Source: Methanobacteriota archaeon (lineage in GTDB: Archaea; Thermoplasmatota; Poseidoniia; Poseidoniales; Poseidoniaceae). From it: 5,334 nt of DNA. Shown piece by piece: positions 1 through 5,334 of this stretch. The stretch spans positions 1,815-7,148 of the forward strand of contig PBXE01000036.1 of the NCBI GenBank assembly GCA_002727485.1, in the 5' to 3' direction. Numbering within the stretch: the first letter of the stretch is position 1; the number at the start of each line of letters is the position of its first letter. Both the position numbers and the translations under genes were made by a program. The notes beneath the pieces are model-generated. The model did not search any database, was not told the DNA's origin, and saw nothing but the letters and a program-made list of their open reading frames with translations.

Positions 1-786
1 CAACAGCAGAGCCAAGATGAAGACCCAAGACAACCAAGTGCTAATAATACAACTCTGTATATTTGGGCTGATGGAATGAATCAATATTGGAGTCATTTCA
101 ATTCTTCAGATGATGAGGGAATGGGCGATGATTGTAATGAAAATGGGGAGCCTGATGGTGTAATTTGTGAGCAAAAAGATAACGGTGTTATCGATATTAA
201 ACAGAGATTCACTATGGATCCTACATTAGATAAGAGGCTCAGTATGACTGTTGGTGGAGAATTTCGTGGTAATTTCAACATCTACTATGCAGGTGATGCG
301 GATAGTACGAATAATGAGGGACCGTGTCAACCAGGCCAAACACCAAACGATTGCGATTGGTTAAACATTACAATTTACAAAGGCCAATCTAAAATTTATC
401 AACATACGGAAAAATCCTGGCAAGCAGGCAGTTGGAAAAATATTCAATTCTCTTGGTTTGTGGAAGAAGGTAATGAAACCTGGGATGGACTTAATGATAA
501 TCCGCTGATTGAAGTTACCATGAAAATTAAAGGAGACTATCAAGATGGTGGATTTTTCGGATTACCATCTGGAGAACCTGCTGAGTTTGCTATTGAACTA
601 GGGGATGGTGGAAGTTTATTGATGCCAATCGATGAAGCATCATGGGATGAATCATTCCAAGAAGGTGGTGAATTAGGTGATTCAGGAGATAGTGAAGACA
701 CCCCTGGATTTACTTTGGTTGTAGCATCTGCTGCTATTGCAATGGCTGCATTCATCAATACCAAAAAAGAAGAAACTGAAGAGTGA
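1..786 (+). CDS. Secreted surface protein with PGF-CTERM-like C-terminal anchor (5' partial)
   Basis: The reading frame is open from base 1, so the gene begins left of the window; the ATG at 76 is internal, because the 25 codons before it continue the protein without a stop. The 261 visible residues start with a Q/D/N-rich linker, then a region of alternating short hydrophobic stretches (about residues 60-215) that looks like a beta-sandwich. It has four cysteines (about 45, 56, 109, 118), enough for two disulfides, and several N-x-S/T sequons (near 15, 34, 122, 158), all fitting an exported protein. An acidic, glycine/serine-rich spacer leads to PGF at 235-237, a hydrophobic stretch (238-252) and a short tail NTKKEETEE. 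This tripartite end resembles the PGF-CTERM signal processed by archaeosortase A in archaea. The acidic stretch DDCNENGEPDG (about 43-53) resembles a calcium-binding loop, but this is weak. Function and ligand are unknown; I do not recognise the family of the main domain. Confidence 0.8.
   Translation, partial: QQQSQDEDPRQPSANNTTLYIWADGMNQYWSHFNSSDDEGMGDDCNENGEPDGVICEQKDNGVIDIKQRFTMDPTLDKRLSMTVGGEFRGNFNIYYAGDADSTNNEGPCQPGQTPNDCDWLNITIYKGQSKIYQHTEKSWQAGSWKNIQFSWFVEEGNETWDGLNDNPLIEVTMKIKGDYQDGGFFGLPSGEPAEFAIELGDGGSLLMPIDEASWDESFQEGGELGDSGDSEDTPGFTLVVASAAIAMAAFINTKKEETEE
703..783 (+). other. PGF-CTERM-like sorting/anchor segment
   Basis: This encodes the last 27 residues of the plus-strand surface protein: PGF, then TLVVASAAIAMAAFI, then NTKKEETEE. 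Known PGF-CTERM signals have the PGF tripeptide, a transmembrane stretch and a basic cluster at the extreme C-terminus, and are processed by archaeosortase A with lipid attachment. Here the basic cluster is only KK and is followed by acidic residues, so the match is good but not canonical. It could also be a plain C-terminal membrane anchor. Confidence 0.6.
763..780 (-). terminator. Possible U-rich transcription terminator for hisS
   Basis: Just past the hisS stop, read on the minus strand, is TTCAGTTTCTTCTTTTTT, with 13 T in 18 bases ending in a run of six. Archaeal RNA polymerase can terminate at U-rich tracts without a hairpin, so this is a plausible end for the minus-strand transcript. 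The tract lies inside the coding sequence of the opposing gene, where it encodes the lysine/glutamate tail, so its A-richness may come from the codons alone. Confidence 0.3.
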
Positions 787-2148
787 TTAAAGCGCTTCAA
801 TAATTGCTTCTACGCTTAGTGCAACTGCTTGTTGCTCTCCAGTTTGAAGATTCTTTAGCATGCATTGTCCTTGTTCTAAGTCTCTTGGACCAATTACCAT
901 AGTGGTTGTAGCACCAATTCCATTGGCCCAATTCATCGCTTTACCGATCTTTCTTCCTCTTAGTTCAAGTTCAACTCTCTGACCTTTTGCTCTTAGTTCG
1001 CCAACCAAAGGAAGAACTTGACTAACGTCAATATTGAAAGGAATACATGCAATCAAACTCATATCATCAAGTTCTCCTGGCACAACTTCACTACGATTCT
1101 CCGCAGCAGCTTGCGCTTCAAGAGCAAGTAATACGCGGTCAAATCCTAATCCAAATCCACAACATGGGTCTAAGTCAGGTAGTCCAAACAGATGTAGCAG
1201 TTTGTAAGAACCTCCACCCAAAACTTGGCCTTCCCCGCCCATTGAAGGAACTATTACCTCAAACACCATTCCAGTATAGTAATCAAGTCCTCTTGCAACT
1301 GTTAAGTCAACAGCCAGCGAAGGAGGTGCTGGAGCAAGTGCTGCTACTGAATCTAATGTTACTTGTAAATCATCTAAGGCCTCTAAGGATACACCCTCTA
1401 GTGAAGAAAGAATCTCTCTTGCCGGTCCAAGGGTTTCTGCCCCACCCTCAAGGTCTGCTAGCGCTCTAAGTGGTGCTGCATTTTGTGCCGCTATTCCATT
1501 TGATTCTAGAAGTGCTTCTAAGCCCTTATCATCGCCTTTGTCTAAAAATCTCATAGCGCTGGCAATCGGTGGCTCACTAGCGCCATCAGGAGTCTGGCTT
1601 GAGAGTCCAAGTCCGCTAAGAGCATCTTTGAGAATACCAACATGACCGATACGAATTTGCCAGTCTTTGAGTCCACAAGAATCGAGCATTGAAATCGCTA
1701 ATGCGATTACTTCAGCCTCAGCCAATGGTCCAGATGCTCCAACAAGTTCAACACCATACTGGAAAAATTCTCGATAGCGGCCTTTCTTGAATTCCTCATA
1801 GCGATAGCATTGTCCAAAATAAGATAAGCGCAATGGTTTGGTATCATTGCGCATCTCTTCAGCGATCATACGCATTACTGGTGCTGTAAGTTCAGGTCGT
1901 AGAGTAAGTGGCCTGCCACCTTTGTCCTCAAAGGCGTATAATTGAGAAATAACGCCTTGGCCCGACTTAGCAGTGAATAATTCAAGCGACTCAAACACAG
2001 GTGTTTGAACTCTGTTAAAGCCACTACGTCTAGCGCATTTCTCAAGCAATTGCTCAAACGCTAAACGGCGATTCATCACCTCAGGGGTGAAGTCTCTAGT
2101 TCCGCGTGGGCGTTGCACCATGAGTAAATCCACAAGGTGATTGTTCAT
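787..2148 (-). CDS. hisS: Histidine--tRNA ligase (HisRS), archaeal type
   Basis: Class II aminoacyl-tRNA synthetase that uses ATP to attach histidine to tRNA-His in the cytoplasm. With the start at 2148 it has 453 residues, near the usual size. In order: the N-terminal signature RPRGTRDF (13-20); TLRPELT (82-88); class II motif 2 as YRYEEFKKGRYREFFQ (115-130) with the ATP-binding arginine; the histidine-binding motif RGLDYYTG (286-293); GGGSYKLLHLFG (311-322), which I recall as the archaeal counterpart of bacterial GGRYDGL; motif 3 as GFGLGFDR (331-338); and an anticodon-binding domain from about 363 to the end. All key residues appear present. Start: ATG 2148 has GAAGGAG only 2 nt upstream. 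ATG 2121 would give 444 residues and begin just before the conserved block (MVQRPRGTRDF), but lacks a clear ribosome site. The frame extends to a TTG at 2202, which overlaps the upstream gene and is unlikely. It is the last gene of the minus-strand run, 35 nt after the coiled-coil gene. Confidence 0.95.
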   Translation of the reverse strand: MNNHLVDLLMVQRPRGTRDFTPEVMNRRLAFEQLLEKCARRSGFNRVQTPVFESLELFTAKSGQGVISQLYAFEDKGGRPLTLRPELTAPVMRMIAEEMRNDTKPLRLSYFGQCYRYEEFKKGRYREFFQYGVELVGASGPLAEAEVIALAISMLDSCGLKDWQIRIGHVGILKDALSGLGLSSQTPDGASEPPIASAMRFLDKGDDKGLEALLESNGIAAQNAAPLRALADLEGGAETLGPAREILSSLEGVSLEALDDLQVTLDSVAALAPAPPSLAVDLTVARGLDYYTGMVFEVIVPSMGGEGQVLGGGSYKLLHLFGLPDLDPCCGFGLGFDRVLLALEAQAAAENRSEVVPGELDDMSLIACIPFNIDVSQVLPLVGELRAKGQRVELELRGRKIGKAMNWANGIGATTTMVIGPRDLEQGQCMLKNLQTGEQQAVALSVEAIIEAL

Positions 2149-2150
2149 GA

Positions 2151-2157
2151 CTCCTTC
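2151..2157 (-). promoter_or_regulatory. Shine-Dalgarno-like GAAGGAG before hisS
   Basis: On the minus strand GAAGGAG is followed by TC and then the ATG at 2148. The match to the anti-Shine-Dalgarno is good, but the 2-nt spacing is shorter than normal. It still favours ATG 2148 over ATG 2121, for which this site would be about 29 nt away. Confidence 0.4.
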
Positions 2158-2183
2158 GCTAGTGTTAGAGTTTTGAGAACTAT

Positions 2184-2846
2184 TTACCAACCAACACTCC
2201 AAGGGTCATCTTCATCTTTTTCTGATTTAGAATCCCAATCGACTTTTTCATCTGCAATCGCTTTATCATCTTGCTCTTTAGTCTCTTGAATCTCTTGTTC
2301 TACAGACTCGCTTTCAACGATTTCTGGCTCGATCTCCTCATCTTTAGGTTCATCTTCTTGTTGCAATAGTTCGAGAAAGTGTTCTGCTTCTTCACCAATA
2401 TCTTGTCGAACCTCTACCAGTTCAGGAGCAAGCAGCACATCGCTATCGTCTTGCTGAACTTGTACAACCAAATCTTCAACTTGGATTTCTTCTAATTCTT
2501 GTTTTGGCTTGAATTGTTCGTTGAATTTTTCGCCGCCCGTTGGTGCATCGAGTTTGGCAAATGCATTGCTAACCACTCCAGAAGGAGGCGGAATTGCTCT
2601 TGCGCGCTGTTCTGCTTTTTTCCTTTCAATCAATGCTAATGCCTCTGCTTCTGCTTCCTCTTGTGCCATTTGAGCCTCTACAGCACGCCACATTCTAATT
2701 TCCTTGGACTTTTCTTGTCTTTCCTGTTCGACTTCTAACTGTCTTTTACTTGGACGATCATATATTTTCCAAAAAATCCAAACCAGTATCAGCAAAATTG
2801 CTGATGAGACTAGCCCGGTGATAAGAGTTCTAACGAGGTCTGACAC
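2184..2846 (-). CDS. Membrane-anchored coiled-coil protein with acidic C-terminal tail (uncharacterised)
   Basis: I do not recognise a family. The 220-residue protein has one N-terminal transmembrane helix (about 8-28) followed at once by basic residues (KIYDRPSKR), so by the positive-inside rule the rest should face the cytoplasm. Residues about 32-84 are rich in E, Q, K, R and A with heptad-like spacing and look like a long coiled coil. A short proline-containing hinge (IPPPSG, 85-90) and a conserved-looking patch (about 91-115) follow. Residues about 116-217 are strongly acidic and probably disordered. The extreme end, DPWSVGW, carries two tryptophans in an otherwise hydrophilic tail and looks like a docking peptide. 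The start is GTG at 2844-2846, supported by AAGGAGA about 7 nt upstream. It lies 13 nt after the symporter stop, so co-expression is likely. A scaffold or adaptor at the membrane is the most natural guess, but the function is unknown. Confidence 0.75.
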   Translation of the reverse strand: MSDLVRTLITGLVSSAILLILVWIFWKIYDRPSKRQLEVEQERQEKSKEIRMWRAVEAQMAQEEAEAEALALIERKKAEQRARAIPPPSGVVSNAFAKLDAPTGGEKFNEQFKPKQELEEIQVEDLVVQVQQDDSDVLLAPELVEVRQDIGEEAEHFLELLQQEDEPKDEEIEPEIVESESVEQEIQETKEQDDKAIADEKVDWDSKSEKDEDDPWSVGW

Positions 2847-2853
2847 CTCAATC

Positions 2854-2860
2854 TCTCCTT
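2854..2860 (-). promoter_or_regulatory. Shine-Dalgarno overlapping the symporter stop
   Basis: AAGGAGA on the minus strand lies 7 nt before the GTG start at 2846, and its first base is the last base of the symporter TGA stop. It decides the GTG start and suggests that ribosomes finishing the symporter could re-initiate on the coiled-coil gene (translational coupling). Confidence 0.6.
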
Positions 2861-4575
2861 CAAGCTAATTCAGCTTCAATGGTAGCCTCTATCGCAGCTT
2901 CTGGCGTTAGATGTTCGAATCCTGGAATAACTTCTCCAACTGAACCAATCAATTCATCATCGCCACCAGGCAATGTGGAAATATCCACTTCTGCACCTTC
3001 TGGTATGTTTCGATAAATAGGTCTTTGAATCAAGTACTTGTTGAGGAAAATGAACAATGCTGCAACAACACCCCAGAACATCAGAATTATTCCTAGACCC
3101 TTTGGATTTGCTGGATTCCAAACATCTTCGGTATTAGCAATCATATCTCCGAAATAAGATAGCATTAGGATTGCGAATAAAATTGGGAACGCGATGTAAA
3201 GCAGAATGTCCCACCAGCGACCAACAACAATGTCATTGTCACCGGTATTAATGAAATCATCTCTAAACGCTGAAACACCTACTCCAAGGTATCCTTTCAA
3301 GCCACCAGGCGCTTCACCAGCAGCAACTTGTGCTTTCCATCTAATGTAGCCATATTTCCAAATCGAGAATGCGATGAATAATCCTGAGAACATCAGACCG
3401 TATCCCCAAATGTGATCTTGTACTTCCAAGAACTCGGGGAATGCCACTCCAGCACTGTCTAATTTAATCCATACAAATGCTGAAGGTAGTCCGAAAAGGA
3501 AGATTGCTGCGCCTGTTATTGCTACTGACTTTTCACGATTATATCCGTGGTCAACGAAGTTTCTTACACATAGTTCAACCGTTGAAATCATCGAGGTTAA
3601 GGCGGCAAAAGATAGTGCAAGGAAGAAACCTGTCATCATGATAAATGGTCCAACTGCACCTCCTGGGGCTTGTGCAAATACCTCAGGTAAAGCAAGGAAA
3701 GTGATCGCTGAGGAGCCCCCAGTGACTGTTGCAAGAGGGTCACTGCTGACCGCAAAGATAGCGCTCAAAACTGCAAGACCTGCAATTACTGAGATACTAT
3801 TGTTGGCTAGTCCCATTGTGAATGCATTCAGAACTGTGTCCTCGTCTTTACGCATGTAAACCGCATAAGTAATTGCCATACCCATACCTGCCGAACAAGA
3901 CCACGCCGATTGTGAAAGCCCATTTATCCAAATCTCTGGTTCCCACAACATATCGGGATTAACAGTAAACATGAACATTGCACCATCAAGTGTTCCATCG
4001 GAGAAGTCCATCCAAAGTGAAAGCCCTAGAGACATGAATAGTAATACGAATAAAGAAATCATTAGAATCATATTGACTTTTTCAATCGCCTTAGCACCCT
4101 TCCATATTGCTGCAAGAGTAAGTGCAATTACTAGGAATTGGAAAAATATAACCTGCATAGGAGATTGCAAGAAAGCATTCCATACCTCGGTAGTATCAAC
4201 ACCGTCTCCGGTTAGTCCGCCAGTTAATCCAAGTTGGAAATACTTGATTGTCCATCCTGCAACAATAGCATAATAGAATCCGATTGCAGTAGAAATCCAT
4301 GCAGTCCAAAGACCCATCCAAGCGAATTTTTTACCAGCGAATATTCTGAAGGTTCCAATTGTACCTGTACGGCTTCTCTTACCCATTGCGAACTCTGCAA
4401 TAACTAAAGGAATCGACCAAACGAATAAGAAAAACAGCCATGGTATGAGGAAGGTTCCTCCTCCGTTAGCACCAACCATTCTAGGAAATCGCCAAATGTT
4501 ACCAGTTCCTATCGCCGCACCAATCGATGCGAAAATAAGACCTAGACGGCCGTTGAATTGGTCTGATTGGCCCAT
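2860..4575 (-). CDS. Sodium-dependent amino-acid symporter, NSS/SNF family (LeuT fold)
   Basis: Neurotransmitter:sodium symporter family protein that moves an amino acid or related amine inward with Na+. The 571 residues carry 12 predicted helices. TM1 has the family signature GAAIGTGNIWRFP (19-31) with the unwound stretch, followed by ANGGGTFLIP (36-45). By my hand alignment to LeuT, the Na1 residues are A21, N26, S226 and N258 (LeuT A22, N27, T254, N286). The Na2 residues are G19, I22, A324, T327 and S328 (G20, V23, A351, T354, S355), and Y102 matches the substrate-gating Y108. The intracellular segment YMRKDED (240-246) is also conserved. S262 replaces LeuT E290, as in chloride-dependent members. 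The protein is longer than LeuT by about 50 residues because of an acidic cytoplasmic tail (about 515-571). The ATG start has a strong GAGGTGAT site. The gene follows the carboxypeptidase by 15 nt, hinting that it imports peptidase products. The substrate cannot be read from the sequence. Confidence 0.93.
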   Translation of the reverse strand: MGQSDQFNGRLGLIFASIGAAIGTGNIWRFPRMVGANGGGTFLIPWLFFLFVWSIPLVIAEFAMGKRSRTGTIGTFRIFAGKKFAWMGLWTAWISTAIGFYYAIVAGWTIKYFQLGLTGGLTGDGVDTTEVWNAFLQSPMQVIFFQFLVIALTLAAIWKGAKAIEKVNMILMISLFVLLFMSLGLSLWMDFSDGTLDGAMFMFTVNPDMLWEPEIWINGLSQSAWSCSAGMGMAITYAVYMRKDEDTVLNAFTMGLANNSISVIAGLAVLSAIFAVSSDPLATVTGGSSAITFLALPEVFAQAPGGAVGPFIMMTGFFLALSFAALTSMISTVELCVRNFVDHGYNREKSVAITGAAIFLFGLPSAFVWIKLDSAGVAFPEFLEVQDHIWGYGLMFSGLFIAFSIWKYGYIRWKAQVAAGEAPGGLKGYLGVGVSAFRDDFINTGDNDIVVGRWWDILLYIAFPILFAILMLSYFGDMIANTEDVWNPANPKGLGIILMFWGVVAALFIFLNKYLIQRPIYRNIPEGAEVDISTLPGGDDELIGSVGEVIPGFEHLTPEAAIEATIEAELA

Positions 4576-4578
4576 TTA

Positions 4579-4586
4579 ATCACCTC
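4579..4586 (-). promoter_or_regulatory. Strong Shine-Dalgarno of the symporter gene
   Basis: GAGGTGAT on the minus strand, 3 nt before the ATG at 4575, is an eight-base match to the complement of the usual archaeal 16S rRNA 3' end. It confirms the symporter start and lies directly downstream of a short stem-loop that covers the stop codon of the preceding gene. Confidence 0.75.
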
Positions 4587-4601
4587 ACGGCTAAGAGCCG
4601 T
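4587..4601 (-). repeat. Perfect inverted repeat (6-bp stem, 3-nt loop) across the carboxypeptidase stop
   Basis: On the minus strand ACGGCT-CTT-AGCCGT forms a six-pair, mostly GC stem with a three-base loop. It covers the last codons and the TAG stop of the carboxypeptidase gene and ends just before the symporter ribosome site. No T-run follows, so it is not a classic terminator. It could adjust translation or RNA stability between the two cistrons, or be chance. Confidence 0.45.
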
Positions 4602-5334
4602 CCTCCTCGATTAGAGCGTCCATGAATTCTTTTTCATCTTCATCTGTTAGCATCATTCGCAAACAAATTGCTAACCCACCCCAAACAAATCCTGCAATGA
4701 GTAAGAACATGAAAAGTGCGCCACCTAAAGATCCATAATCAGCGCGGTAATCTATTTCTAAAACATAATAATCTCCATTGGTAGGATAAAGATACAAATC
4801 GCCACCGCCCAATGTCCCTAACATTGCTTTGTAGTGAACCTCTCCTGAGATAGTATCAGGGATTGGTAAATTTGAACGAATAACACTTCCATTTTCACCA
4901 TTTAGCAAAGTACAAGTTGAGGATGTATCTTCAAATGGAGCCATGGACCAAGCAGTAGTAGACCATTCCTTTGGCCCATAATCGCTTTGGGTACGGCTTG
5001 GTTTGACTGTTCTATACATTACATGGGAAACAGAAGAATCAAGGGAATATGAAAATCCATTATTGACACACATATCAATAGGGATATTTCCTTTGCTAGG
5101 GACATTGACCTGTTCAGGTGATTGAATTACTTGATTTTGAGAAATATTAGCAATTCCTAAATCTGCACGCTCTCTAGGGTTATCGGCAATTTCTGCAATG
5201 TAAAATCCAGTACCAAGATTTCTGACCGCAATATGGTCGATATCATCTTCATGCTGATGGAATGCTGTTCCTATTTCTGAGGTGTAACAGTATGAGCCAT
5301 GCACTCCATAGTGCCAATCACAGAAGTCACCAGT
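4591..5334 (-). CDS. M14-family zinc carboxypeptidase, C-terminal part with membrane anchor (5' partial)
   Basis: The frame is open to the right edge, so the gene starts outside the window; the GTG at 5304 is internal. The first visible residues contain DWHYGVHGSYCYTSE (6-20). This matches bovine carboxypeptidase A around D256-W257-x-Y259 to the catalytic base E270 with exactly the same 14-residue spacing, so E20 is the predicted catalytic glutamate. The helix that follows (about 27-55, including AEIADNPRERADL) fits the end of an M14 catalytic domain. The zinc ligands (HxxE and a later His) and the substrate-binding arginines should lie upstream and cannot be checked. Residues about 60-200 form a beta-rich accessory domain with two cysteines. 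A transmembrane helix (about 205-226) and a short acidic tail follow, so the enzyme should be tethered with its active site outside the cell. It would remove C-terminal residues from peptides. The position matching CPA I255 is Cys, not the Asp of B-type enzymes, so specificity for basic residues is not indicated. Confidence 0.82.
   Translation of the reverse strand, partial: TGDFCDWHYGVHGSYCYTSEIGTAFHQHEDDIDHIAVRNLGTGFYIAEIADNPRERADLGIANISQNQVIQSPEQVNVPSKGNIPIDMCVNNGFSYSLDSSVSHVMYRTVKPSRTQSDYGPKEWSTTAWSMAPFEDTSSTCTLLNGENGSVIRSNLPIPDTISGEVHYKAMLGTLGGGDLYLYPTNGDYYVLEIDYRADYGSLGGALFMFLLIAGFVWGGLAICLRMMLTDEDEKEFMDALIEEDGS

Noticed and set aside
540..800. 86-codon minus-strand open frame opposite the surface protein
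   Set aside because: It is antisense to the clearly coding plus-strand gene, overlaps the end of hisS, and has a serine/proline-rich shadow composition.
1047..1469. 140-codon open frame on the plus strand inside hisS
   Set aside because: It lies wholly antisense to well-conserved HisRS sequence. Its leucine/glutamine-rich translation looks like a frame shadow, with no domain or ribosome site.
2860..2940. PGF tripeptide near the C-terminus of the symporter (residues 551-553) as a second sorting signal
   Set aside because: It is not followed by a hydrophobic segment or a basic cluster, and it lies in the cytoplasmic tail, so the match is coincidental.
3638..4273. Two plus-strand open frames (3638-3859 and 3971-4273) inside the symporter gene
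   Set aside because: Both are antisense to conserved NSS helices and have no independent coding evidence.
787..5334. Possible new defence or mobile system in the minus-strand gene run
   Set aside because: The genes are a peptidase, a transporter, a membrane coiled-coil protein and a tRNA synthetase. There are no nucleases, integrases, toxin-like small genes, direct repeats or CRISPR-type arrays.

Overview
The window reads as a dense archaeal chromosome segment, most likely from a marine Euryarchaeon of the Poseidoniales (Marine Group II) / Thermoplasmatota type. Four things suggest this: a PGF-CTERM-like C-terminal anchor on a surface protein; a histidyl-tRNA synthetase with what I recall as the archaeal motif (GGGSYKLLHLFG in place of the bacterial GGRYDGL); Shine-Dalgarno sequences such as GAGGTGAT that match the usual archaeal 16S tail; and the pairing of a secreted peptidase with a sodium-coupled amino-acid transporter, typical of protein-degrading marine heterotrophs. 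The lineage is an inference and was not tested by search.

Layout. Positions 1-786 (+) hold the C-terminal part of a secreted, probably beta-rich surface protein whose start lies left of the window. Everything else is on the minus strand and reads right to left as one tightly spaced run. It starts with the C-terminal third or so of an M14 zinc carboxypeptidase with a C-terminal membrane anchor (5334-4591, start outside the window). After 15 nt comes a 12-helix NSS/SNF sodium:amino-acid symporter (4575-2860). After 13 nt comes a membrane-anchored coiled-coil protein with a long acidic tail (2846-2184). After 35 nt comes hisS (2148-787). The stop codons of hisS and the plus-strand gene abut with no base between them.

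How the genes may work together. The carboxypeptidase is predicted to sit on the outer face of the membrane and trim amino acids from peptides. The symporter would import released amino acids with Na+, and possibly Cl-, because its chloride-site residues resemble the eukaryotic chloride-dependent members. The coiled-coil protein has no recognised function but is placed as a cytoplasm-facing membrane adaptor. HisRS is a housekeeping enzyme that charges tRNA-His and probably shares the transcript only by position. No RNA genes, insertion sequences, CRISPR arrays or long intergenic regions are visible; the longest gap is about 35 nt. I found no convincing new defence or mobile system. The most notable points are the peptidase-transporter pairing, the chloride-site residues, the uncharacterised coiled-coil protein and the stem-loop at the peptidase/transporter junction.
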